DNA from: CAJQLB01 sp041392065
GTDB taxonomy: Bacteria; Bacteroidota; Bacteroidia; Flavobacteriales; Flavobacteriaceae
NCBI GenBank assembly: GCA_041392065.1
Contig: JAWKMU010000003.1
Coordinates: 372,001 to 436,000, forward strand
Reading direction: 5' to 3'
DNA length: 64,000 nt
Part shown: in pieces, positions 41,881-49,276 of the stretch
How the letters are laid out: every line of letters begins with the position of its first letter
Numbering within the stretch: the stretch's first letter is position 1
Notes under the pieces: generated by a model
What the model saw: only the letters and a program-made list of their open reading frames with translations
Told to the model about the DNA's origin: nothing
Databases searched by the model: none
Translations under genes and position numbers: made by a program

Positions 41881-43149
41881 ATGAACAAAACTAAGGAAAC
41901 TTTCGTGCTAGGCTTTGCAATTTTTGCGGCATTTTTTGGAGCAGGAAATTTAATACTTCCACCAATGTTAGGCTTTCAAGCTGGACCAGATTGGTTGTTG
42001 GTTGCTATTGGCTTTCTTACTTCTGCAACCATTATTCCGCTTTTGGCCTTATTTGGTCACGCAAGGCTGCAAGGTACAATGTTAGATTTTGGCAATAAAG
42101 TATCACCATTTTTTAGCCTCTTATTTTGCCTTTGTGTTTATGTCATTGCAATTGTATTACCTATTCCCAGAACTGCTGCAGTAACTCACGAAATGGCAAT
42201 ACAGCCTTTTTTTGGAACAAGTTCAATTATTACCAGTATGGTTTATTTTGGGTTGGTTTTTGTTTTTGCTATAAACAGAGGAAAAGTGATAGATGTCTTA
42301 GGCAAATACTTGACGCCTTTAATAGGAATTATCTTAATAGCAATTATTGGTATTGGAATATTTTCATCTCATTCAGAAATTAATCCTTCTACTTTTGAAA
42401 CGCCTTTAATAAGTGGTTTTTTTGAAGGCTATCAGACCTATGATGCCTTGGCTGGATTACTAACAGGAGGAATCATTGTAATTTCATTGAATTTAAAAGG
42501 ATATACTTCTTTTGAAGACAAAAAGAAAGTTATCGCTCGTTCTGGTGCGATTGCTATGTTAGGCTTATTCCTTATTTATGTAGGTTTGATTGCTGTTGGC
42601 TCTAATTATAACACTCAGTTTCCGGAAAACATTACAAGGTCTGAGCTACTTGCAGGATTAGCTAATAAAACTTTGGGCAATATAGGAAAAGCCTTTTTAA
42701 GCGTTTTGGTAACATTGGCTTGTTTTACAACAGCTGTTGGTGTTATAGTTGGTACTGCAGATTTTTTTAAAGGCTTATTTAAAGACTCTGAAAAAGCATA
42801 TTTAATAACTGTAGTAGTGTCTTGTTTAATTGGAGTTTTTGTTGGACAAATGAATGTGCAGTATATTATTGATGTTGCATTACCTGCGCTGATGTTTATT
42901 TACCCTTTGTGTATCGTTTTGATTTTCTTAAACGTGTTGCCACAAAAATGGGCTTCAACTTTTGTTTTTAAATGGGTTGTATTTATAACTTTTATATTTA
43001 GTATTCCAGATTTTTTAGGATTTTTAATGCAAGCAGAATGGCTATCTAATATAAAAAGAGCAATACCATTAGCAAATGATAATTTAGGCTGGGCTATTCC
43101 ATCTACAATAACCTTTTTCATAGCTAATATGACAAAAAAAGCCTCTTAA
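41881..43149 (+). CDS. brnQ: Branched-chain amino acid carrier (LIVCS family)
   Basis: 422 residues with about 12 hydrophobic helices. The opening ETFVLGFAIFAAFFGAGNLILPPMLG is the family signature with the first unwound helix, and ITRSELLAGLANKTLG and TTAVGVIVGTADFF match further on. BrnQ proteins take up leucine, isoleucine and valine with Na+ or H+. It begins 40 bases from the divergent hydrolase gene. No terminator is visible after the stop; instead the structured element at 43222-43345 follows about 70 bases later on the same strand and could lie in its 3' UTR. Confidence 0.93.
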   Translation: MNKTKETFVLGFAIFAAFFGAGNLILPPMLGFQAGPDWLLVAIGFLTSATIIPLLALFGHARLQGTMLDFGNKVSPFFSLLFCLCVYVIAIVLPIPRTAAVTHEMAIQPFFGTSSIITSMVYFGLVFVFAINRGKVIDVLGKYLTPLIGIILIAIIGIGIFSSHSEINPSTFETPLISGFFEGYQTYDALAGLLTGGIIVISLNLKGYTSFEDKKKVIARSGAIAMLGLFLIYVGLIAVGSNYNTQFPENITRSELLAGLANKTLGNIGKAFLSVLVTLACFTTAVGVIVGTADFFKGLFKDSEKAYLITVVVSCLIGVFVGQMNVQYIIDVALPALMFIYPLCIVLIFLNVLPQKWASTFVFKWVVFITFIFSIPDFLGFLMQAEWLSNIKRAIPLANDNLGWAIPSTITFFIANMTKKAS

Positions 43150-43212
43150 ACAATAAGGCAGTTAATAACAGCAATTTTTATTATAGATTAATAAACGAGA
43201 AGTAAATTTTTG

Positions 43213-43228
43213 ATTTCGTTTACGGTCT
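43213..43228. repeat. Left imperfect inverted repeat of a cassette-like unit
   Basis: ATTTCGTTTACGGTCT is the reverse complement, at 13 of 16 positions, of AGACGTTAAACGAAGT at 44156-44171. The two bound the structured element plus the FISUMP gene. Hand comparison only. Confidence 0.4.
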
Positions 43229-43345
43229 CGGCTATGAGTAGTTGCGTGGGTTAGCACTTAACTTTGCGAGTACATACCAGACTGAAAATCCGCGAGGATT
43301 TTCAGAAGTAGGCGAGAACAAGCAATTACTTATAGCCATTGTTGT
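43222..43345 (+). ncRNA. Structured element with 16-bp wobble stem and GCGA tetraloop hairpin
   Basis: Outer stem: 43230-43245 pairs with 43322-43337 over 16 bp, including two G-U wobbles, extended by ACGGT (43222-43226) with GTTGT (43341-43345) across a 3x3 internal loop. Inner hairpin: CTGAAAATCC (43282-43291), loop GCGA, GGATTTTCAG (43296-43305), a perfect 10-bp stem with a GNRA tetraloop. The wobbles are G-U only when read on the + strand, so RNA from that strand is favoured. I recall similar sequences as recurrent intergenic elements in flavobacteria. It could be a small RNA, a 3' UTR element of brnQ, or a recombination-site-like DNA hairpin. Confidence 0.4.
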
Positions 43346-43357
43346 AGCACGATATTT

Positions 43358-44098
43358 CTATTCTTTAATATACCTTATACTAAAACCGTTTCTTACATCC
43401 GCTTCCGTTAAAATAATTTCTCCATTTTCTATAAAAGAAGCTATAGTTCGGCTGTTTGAAACCGTATTAATATCAGATGTACATAGACTGGCTGATGCTT
43501 CTGAAAAGTCAGGTGTTCCTGGTATAATAGTATTACCAGCTGGTCTAACAGTAAATCCGTAAAGGTCTGTACCATTTCCACTTCCTGTAACCCATCCTGT
43601 TGTACTTTTTAATACCGTAGACTCATTACCAGCATGTCCTTCATTACTCAAAAATGCAATCAGCTCCTCAAAATCTTGCCTTGTTGGTAGTCTCCATCCT
43701 TCAATGTTAAGCTTTCCTGATTGAATCGCCTCGTGATTATAATGTGCACCATAAAAGTCAATAGGCAAATCTTCTGGATAGATATTGTTCAAGTCAAAAG
43801 TAGATGCCCATTGAAATAATTCTTGTGGATTGTTTGGGTCTACCCAATCAAATGTTGATTGATTAGGATTAAAGTGTCTGTATTCGGTTATTGGATTTCC
43901 GTCATTAGATGTTGTTGTTTTAAGATTTTCAGCCATCCAGACTTGATTACCTATCGTAACAGTTTGATAGATATTACCATCAGCATCTGTTAAAGTAATT
44001 TCTTGATTTTGAGATTCAGGATTATCATCATTTTTATTGCAAGATGAGTTAACCAAGGCAAAGGATATAATAATTAAGATTAAATTAATTTTTTTCAT
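43358..44098 (-). CDS. FISUMP-domain lipoprotein
   Basis: 246 residues with a lipobox (ALVNSSC, Cys 20) and an acidic tail. The mature protein is a Fibrobacter succinogenes major paralogous (FISUMP) domain: LTDADGNIYQTVTIGNQVWMAENL, FYGAHYNHEAIQSGKLNIEGWRLPTRQDFEELIAFL, and LYGFTVRPAGN near the C terminus. FISUMP proteins are surface lipoproteins of unknown function. It has its own upstream hairpin (44127-44156) and abuts the structured element downstream; the whole is bounded by imperfect inverted repeats. Convergent with brnQ. Confidence 0.85.
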   Translation of the reverse strand: MKKINLILIIISFALVNSSCNKNDDNPESQNQEITLTDADGNIYQTVTIGNQVWMAENLKTTTSNDGNPITEYRHFNPNQSTFDWVDPNNPQELFQWASTFDLNNIYPEDLPIDFYGAHYNHEAIQSGKLNIEGWRLPTRQDFEELIAFLSNEGHAGNESTVLKSTTGWVTGSGNGTDLYGFTVRPAGNTIIPGTPDFSEASASLCTSDINTVSNSRTIASFIENGEIILTEADVRNGFSIRYIKE

Positions 44099-44126
44099 AT
44101 TTTATTTTTAATGTGTTACATTGTTA

Positions 44127-44156
44127 TGATATGCAACGTTTCAATGTTATATATCA
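44127..44156. other. Hairpin upstream of the FISUMP gene
   Basis: TGATATGCAAC (44127-44137) pairs with GTTATATATCA (44146-44156) over 11 positions with one mismatch and one wobble, loop of 8. It lies in the leader/promoter region of the FISUMP gene, followed on the + strand by GTTAAAC. Confidence 0.35.
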
Positions 44157-44171
44157 GACGTTAAACGAAGT
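44156..44171. repeat. Right imperfect inverted repeat of a cassette-like unit
   Basis: AGACGTTAAACGAAGT matches the inverse of 43213-43228 at 13 of 16 bases. It contains GTTAAAC, which fits the general GTTRRRY core of integron recombination sites, though such a 7-mer is weak evidence. Confidence 0.4.
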
Positions 44172-44246
44172 TCGACATTTTTTTTTATAAAGTCAAATGA
44201 AGTTCATTTCAAAATTGATTAATTTTGTAGCTTAAAAATTCTGTAC

Positions 44247-45182
44247 ATGCAACAAACAACCAATACCATTTTAATGGTTCGTCCAACTAGTTTTAGAGCT
44301 AATGAGCAAACAGCTGTAAACAACCATTACCAAAAAGAAATGAATGATGTAGATCAAGCTACTTTGCAAACAAAAGCAAACGAAGAGTTTGATTCCTTTG
44401 TTGAGAAACTTAGAGGTATTGGTGTACAAGTGGTTGTGTTTGAAGCTCAAGACGGTTTAGATACTCCTGATGCTCACTTTCCAAACAATTGGATTTCCTT
44501 TCATGAAAATGGTGTTGTTGGTTTATATCCAATGTTTGCTGAAAATAGGCGTGCTGAACGTCGTGAAGAGGTCTTATTTCAATTAGAAGATGAAGGGTTT
44601 CATATTGAGCATATTGTAGATTATAGAACTGCCGAAGATGAAGGCTTGTTTCTTGAAGGTACAGGTGCTTTATTGCTTGATCGTGTAAACAGAAAAGCCT
44701 ATTGTGCTTTATCTGAACGAGCAGATGAAGAGTTGTTTATTGAATTCTGTGAAGATTTTGAGTTCACTCCAATTATTTTTACTGCCAACCAAACTGTTGA
44801 TGGTAAACGTACTCCAATTTATCATACCAACGTGATGATGTGTTTGGGTGAAACCTTTGCTGTGATTTGTTTGTCATGTATTGATGATAAAAAAGAACGT
44901 AAAAATGTCATTAAACACCTTAAAGAAGATGGTAAGGAGATTATTGACATTACAGAAGCTCAAGTGAATCAATTTGCTGGCAATATGCTACAAGTAAAAG
45001 GAAAAGATGATAAACGTTACTTAATTATGAGTCAAGCAGCTTACGACTCTTTAACACCTTCACAAATACAAACCTTAGAAAAACATACTGACATTTTATC
45101 AAGCTCGCTTCATATTATTGAAGCTTGTGGTGGTGGAAGTGCTCGCTGTATGATGGCTGAGGTATTTTTACCAAAGGCTTAA
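44247..45182 (+). CDS. ctlX: Citrulline-utilization hydrolase CtlX-like (arginine deiminase superfamily)
   Basis: 311-residue guanidino-group-modifying enzyme fold. Visible: NTILMVRPTSFRANEQTAVNN, the DAHFPNNWISFH block with catalytic Asp/His neighbourhood, LEGTGALLLDRVNRKAYC, YHTNVMMCLG with the catalytic His, and the C-terminal nucleophile in GGGSARCMMAEVF. It matches the family annotated as amidinotransferase or CtlX, proposed to hydrolyse citrulline. A TAATTTTG box lies at 44220-44227. The MFS gene 54 bases downstream may be cotranscribed. Confidence 0.85.
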   Translation: MQQTTNTILMVRPTSFRANEQTAVNNHYQKEMNDVDQATLQTKANEEFDSFVEKLRGIGVQVVVFEAQDGLDTPDAHFPNNWISFHENGVVGLYPMFAENRRAERREEVLFQLEDEGFHIEHIVDYRTAEDEGLFLEGTGALLLDRVNRKAYCALSERADEELFIEFCEDFEFTPIIFTANQTVDGKRTPIYHTNVMMCLGETFAVICLSCIDDKKERKNVIKHLKEDGKEIIDITEAQVNQFAGNMLQVKGKDDKRYLIMSQAAYDSLTPSQIQTLEKHTDILSSSLHIIEACGGGSARCMMAEVFLPKA

Positions 45183-45236
45183 GATTAGCAATTAAAATCC
45201 TATATTGAGCTGCATTATCAAAAATGCTGTAGTTCA

Positions 45237-46496
45237 ATGAATCAAAAAAAAGCACCTTGGTATTTTCTCTTGCTCATTATTTTGGCAGGAGAATCTGTTT
45301 TTATTTTACCCTTTGTTTTAGCCAGAATATTCAGACCAACTGTACTTGAAGTTTTACAATTAAGCAACTTAGAACTTGGACTTTGTTACTCGGTTTATGG
45401 TATTGTTGCAATGTTGTCTTACCCTTTTGGTGGACCTTTAGCTGATAAATTTCAACCAAGAAAACTAATTGCAGTAGCCTTATGGTTAACAGCTTTAGGC
45501 GGCTTTGTATTTGCAACCTTTCCGAGTTATACCGTTTTAAAAGTGCTTTATGGATATTGGGGTTTTACAACCATATTCTTGTTTTGGGCACCAATGATTA
45601 AAGCCACTAGAGTTTGGGGAGGAACAAATTCTCAGGGCAAAGCATTTGGCTTTTTGGATGGAGGACGTGGACTAGTAGGAGCTTTATTTGGTACTTTAGG
45701 TGTATTTATCTTTTCGTTGTTTATTGCTTCTGAAGTTAGTAAAGCAACTGCAATTGAAACTCAAGAGGCTTTTAAGCAAGTAGTTATTGTATCGTCATGT
45801 ATTGTTATAGGAGTTGGTGTTTTAGTTTGGTTATTTTTAAAACTTGATCGAGATATAGAAAAGAAAATGGTATTAGAACAGATTAAATGGTCACAGGTTA
45901 AAGAGGTTTTAAGATTACCTTCGGTGTGGTTATTAATGATTATTATTCTGTGTGGTTATGTTGGCTATAAAATAACAGATGTTTTTTCTCAGTATGCTAC
46001 AGATGTCATGCTATACAATCAAGTAGAATCTGCGCAAGTTGGTACGTTTTTACTTTACATTCGTCCTATTGTTGGTGTATTAATAGGAATTATTGCAGAT
46101 CGCTCAAAGATCACCTTGTTACTTCTGCTTAGTTTTGTAATTGCCTTTTTAGGTTCTTTACTCTTTGCATTTGGTTTTGTTGAAGAATCACTGACTGCCT
46201 TATTTTTTATTTCCATTTTTGTTGTGGCTATAGGAGTTTATGGAATACGATCGCTATATTTTGCAGTGATGCAACGAGGACAAATACCATTAGTTCTCAC
46301 AGGAACTGCAGTTGGTCTAATTTCGCTTATTGGTTATACTCCTGATATTTTTGCAGGACCAGCTTATGGATATTTACTTGATAATTCGCCAGGTATTAAA
46401 GGACACCAACACGTGTTTACCATGTTGGCAATATTTTCTTTTATTGGAGGTATAGCAGCATTTTACTACTACAAGCTATATAGAAAAGATAAGTAG
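45237..46496 (+). CDS. MFS transporter
   Basis: 419 residues with about 12 transmembrane helices in two six-helix halves, the central loop (LDRDIEKKMVLEQ) near residue 210. The family loop 2-3 motif is present as GGPLADKFQPRK. Other charged or signature residues do not name a substrate; sequence style recalls the nitrate/oxalate:formate branch. It sits 54 bases after the CtlX-like gene, so import or export of a guanidino compound or amino acid is possible but is inference. Its stop is 13 bases from the convergent kinase stop. Confidence 0.87.
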   Translation: MNQKKAPWYFLLLIILAGESVFILPFVLARIFRPTVLEVLQLSNLELGLCYSVYGIVAMLSYPFGGPLADKFQPRKLIAVALWLTALGGFVFATFPSYTVLKVLYGYWGFTTIFLFWAPMIKATRVWGGTNSQGKAFGFLDGGRGLVGALFGTLGVFIFSLFIASEVSKATAIETQEAFKQVVIVSSCIVIGVGVLVWLFLKLDRDIEKKMVLEQIKWSQVKEVLRLPSVWLLMIIILCGYVGYKITDVFSQYATDVMLYNQVESAQVGTFLLYIRPIVGVLIGIIADRSKITLLLLLSFVIAFLGSLLFAFGFVEESLTALFFISIFVVAIGVYGIRSLYFAVMQRGQIPLVLTGTAVGLISLIGYTPDIFAGPAYGYLLDNSPGIKGHQHVFTMLAIFSFIGGIAAFYYYKLYRKDK

Positions 46497-46509
46497 GTTT
46501 AATGTGAAA

Positions 46510-48558
46510 TTATGAAATTGGCTTGGCTTTTGGCAACTCAATAAAAAACTTACTTCCTAAGCCTTGCTCACTTTCTACCCAAATTTTTCCATGGTTAAGT
46601 TCTACCATTTGTTTTGCAATAGATAAGCCTAATCCAGTACCTTTTTCATGACTAGTTCCTCTTGTAGTAAAGCCACTATTTTTAAAGAGTTTTTCTTGAT
46701 TTTCTTTTGAGATTCCAACACCTGTGTCTTCAATGCAAATCAATACATTTCCGTTGCGTTCTCGGTTTGAAATGGTAATCACATCTCCAACTCTTGAGAA
46801 TTTTACAGCATTTGCCAATAAGTTCTGAATCACTATTTCAATCATACTTCTATCTGCAAACACATAATCTTTAATGGATTCGTCTAACAAAATAATTTGT
46901 TTTTGATTTACTTTCTTCTCAATCAAACTCATTTTTTCATTAAACACTTCCTGAATATTAAACTGCTCAGGCTTAGGCTCTAAATTCTGCATTTGAGATT
47001 TAGACCAGTTTAATAAATTCATTAATAAAGCTGATGCATTATCGGCATTTTCACTAAGTTCTGGAATGAGTTCGTCAAATTCTTCTTGTGAGATACTATC
47101 TTCTTTTAGTAAATCTAAAAAGGCTTTAACTCCTGTTATGGAGTCTTTTAAATCATGTGATACAATAGAGAACAAACGATCTTTCACTTGATTCATTTCT
47201 TCTAAATGACGCGTTTGTTCAAGCAATGAAGAATTTTCAAGTTTGTATTGTTTGTTGGTAGCCGCAAGCTCTTCAGCATTAGCATTAAGTGCTTTCCGTT
47301 TCAGGAAAACACTTAATAAAGCTAGTATGGATAGTAACAATAAAGTACCTAAACCATAGGTTAGGTACTTAAATCGTTTAAGGGTTTTGTTATTAATATT
47401 TGCGGTGTTATTTTCAATAGGTGTTGTAGTTGGTTGATTATTTATAACATCTAATGGATCATCAAAAACAATTGGAGTAGTTTTTTCTTCATCAATTTTT
47501 GCTTTTAAGTCGTGATACTCACGCTGCCAATTAAAAGCATTTTTGAAGTTGCCTTTGGTTGAGTCCAGTTGGACTCTCAGTTTTAAGTGATTTAAAAGTA
47601 ATTCATTATCATCAACATCTTCAGTAAGCTTGAAAGCTTCATTAAGTTGATATTCAGCTAATCTTATTTTGTTCTGTTGCAGATTTAAATCGGACAAGTT
47701 GTTTAAGGTTTTTAAGATGCCTTTTTTGTTGTCGTTATCTCTATTTAATTTTAATCCTTCCAATAAATAAGAAGAAGCTTTGTCATAATCTCTAAAACGT
47801 AAATACTGCTCGCCAATACTAGGTAGTACCTCACCTTCAAGTAACTTATCTGAGTCACTGTTAGTTAAGTAAGTCAACAATTTTTCATAATACTCAATAG
47901 CTTTTCTGTGCTCTTTGCGTAAGGCATACAGTTTTGCGATATTATTGGTTGATGTTTTAATGCCTTCGTTATCTTTTAAAATTTCACGAACACGTAAGGC
48001 TTTAAAGTTGTAGTCAAGTGCTTCCTCGTTTTGATTGGTGTTAAAATAAGCTTCTGCCAAATTGTTATAAGCAGAGCTTAAATCGTCTAATAAATTCTTA
48101 CGTTCAAAAATATCAATTGCAGATAACGAGTAAAGTAACCCTTTACTGTAGTTGCCTCTTCTAATTTCAACAAGACCCAAACTGTTGTTTACTTTAGCGA
48201 TTCCTAAAGAGTCGTTAAGTTGTGTAAAAAGACTTAAAGAACGATTATAATTATCAAGCGCATTGTAATAATCGTTGTTCTCAGTATAAATAAGTGCTTT
48301 GTAGTATTTTAGTTCTGCAGTAGCTTCATGGTAATTTAAGCTAATAGATAATTGTTCACTTTGGTTGATATATAGTAAAGCCTTTTGATATTCTTTAGTA
48401 TTGAACAGAACTTTAATAAGCTCTATTGAAGTTTTTACTTTTGCAGAATCCTGTTTTTGATAAGCTAATTGAATGGTAAGACTGTCCTGCTCCTTAGTTT
48501 GGGAAAAACTAAAGACACAAAAACATAGTACAGCAGCTAATGTAATTAACTGTTTCAT
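46510..48558 (-). CDS. TPR sensor histidine kinase
   Basis: 682 residues. After a signal peptide (CFCVFSFSQ) come about eight tetratricopeptide repeats (residues 25-360; e.g. AKVNNSLGLVEIRRGNYSKG, AEAYFNTNQNEEALDYNFKAL), a Thr/Asn-rich linker, one transmembrane helix (YGLGTLLLLSILALLSVFL), a coiled coil, the HisKA dimerisation helix with phospho-acceptor H468 (SIVSHDLKDS), and a HATPase domain with N-box LLANAVKF, G1 EDTGVGIS and G2 GTGLGLSI. The TPR part is periplasmic and the kinase is cytoplasmic. No response regulator is adjacent, so it is an orphan kinase. Confidence 0.94.
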   Translation of the reverse strand: MKQLITLAAVLCFCVFSFSQTKEQDSLTIQLAYQKQDSAKVKTSIELIKVLFNTKEYQKALLYINQSEQLSISLNYHEATAELKYYKALIYTENNDYYNALDNYNRSLSLFTQLNDSLGIAKVNNSLGLVEIRRGNYSKGLLYSLSAIDIFERKNLLDDLSSAYNNLAEAYFNTNQNEEALDYNFKALRVREILKDNEGIKTSTNNIAKLYALRKEHRKAIEYYEKLLTYLTNSDSDKLLEGEVLPSIGEQYLRFRDYDKASSYLLEGLKLNRDNDNKKGILKTLNNLSDLNLQQNKIRLAEYQLNEAFKLTEDVDDNELLLNHLKLRVQLDSTKGNFKNAFNWQREYHDLKAKIDEEKTTPIVFDDPLDVINNQPTTTPIENNTANINNKTLKRFKYLTYGLGTLLLLSILALLSVFLKRKALNANAEELAATNKQYKLENSSLLEQTRHLEEMNQVKDRLFSIVSHDLKDSITGVKAFLDLLKEDSISQEEFDELIPELSENADNASALLMNLLNWSKSQMQNLEPKPEQFNIQEVFNEKMSLIEKKVNQKQIILLDESIKDYVFADRSMIEIVIQNLLANAVKFSRVGDVITISNRERNGNVLICIEDTGVGISKENQEKLFKNSGFTTRGTSHEKGTGLGLSIAKQMVELNHGKIWVESEQGLGSKFFIELPKAKPIS

Positions 48559-48953
48559 TTACTCTTATCAGTTTTAAGTACAACAAAAACAGTATTACCT
48601 ATACTTGCCTTGAGGGAGAGGAAAATTAAGGACATACCAAAAAGCAATAGAATTGCTTTAATACTAAAAGCAGATGTTATCATGATTTGGGATCCTGATT
48701 AATAGCTTAACAAAAATTAAGAAAAGGATTGCTAATGCCTAATTTCTGCGTTTTAATACCAATAAATTAGATGAAAGGAGCAATAAATTTTAAGCAAAAA
48801 TAATTATGTCGATTAAAGGTAAAAAACATAGAAAAAATGCACATTTGTCGATGAAATGCACTCTCACAATTTTAAAAACACGATAAATGTTAAATAATTG
48901 ATAATGAATCACATAAATATTGCTTATTTTAACATCCACAAAAAACTAAAATT
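48559..48953. other. 395-bp intergenic region without a recognisable gene
   Basis: A/T-rich. It presumably holds the divergent promoters of the histidine kinase (minus) and the 67-aa membrane protein (plus). The only small ORF of note (ATG at 48806, 26 codons) has no family-like features and is not called. An imperfect symmetry GCACATTTGTCGATGAAATGC (about 48838-48860) may be chance. No tRNA, hairpin terminator or recognisable RNA is seen. Confidence 0.6.
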
Positions 48954-49157
48954 ATGAATAAAACTGTAAAACTAATTTTACTTATTGTAGGTGTCATTCT
49001 GGTTGGATATGGCATTTACACTTTAATAGCTCCAGAGGCTTCTATGGATCTTGGTGTTGTGAGTGCAGAAGTGCAAGACAATAACGATTCTTACATTACC
49101 ATTGCACTTGGCTTAGTTGCAATTGTATTGAGTAGAGTAGGCGGAAAGAAAGCTTAA
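48954..49157 (+). CDS. Small two-helix membrane protein of unknown function
   Basis: 67 residues: helix 1 (about 5-26, LILLIVGVILVGYGIYTLI), an acidic outward loop (SAEVQDNNDSYI), and helix 2 (about 48-62, ITIALGLVAIVLSRV), then a GGKKA tail. No named family recognised. It is a plausible real gene: clear ATG, its own terminator 19 bases after the stop, and membrane-protein composition. It is monocistronic and unrelated by context to argS downstream. Confidence 0.65.
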   Translation: MNKTVKLILLIVGVILVGYGIYTLIAPEASMDLGVVSAEVQDNNDSYITIALGLVAIVLSRVGGKKA

Positions 49158-49175
49158 CGCTTGTAAAACATATTG

Positions 49176-49212
49176 AAAAGCTTGGTGGCATTGTGTTATC
49201 AAGCTTTTTTAT
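49176..49212 (+). terminator. Terminator after the small membrane protein gene
   Basis: AAAAGCTTG (49176-49184) pairs with CAAGCTTTT (49200-49208) around a 15-base loop, followed by a T run. Confidence 0.7.
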
Positions 49213-49276
49213 TGCTTATTTTTCAATTAAAATTGCTTTAAAAAAGTTTATCTTTGCATCTTAAAATTTAATAGGA

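Noticed and set aside
43222..44171. Canonical integron attC/cassette array
   Set aside because: Only one gene, no integrase, and the 7-base GTTRRRY match is weak; kept as a cassette-like unit, not called an integron.
48806..48886. 26-codon ORF in the 395-bp gap before the 67-aa membrane protein gene
   Set aside because: Short, basic, with no family-like motif, signal or coupled gene; expected by chance in such a gap.
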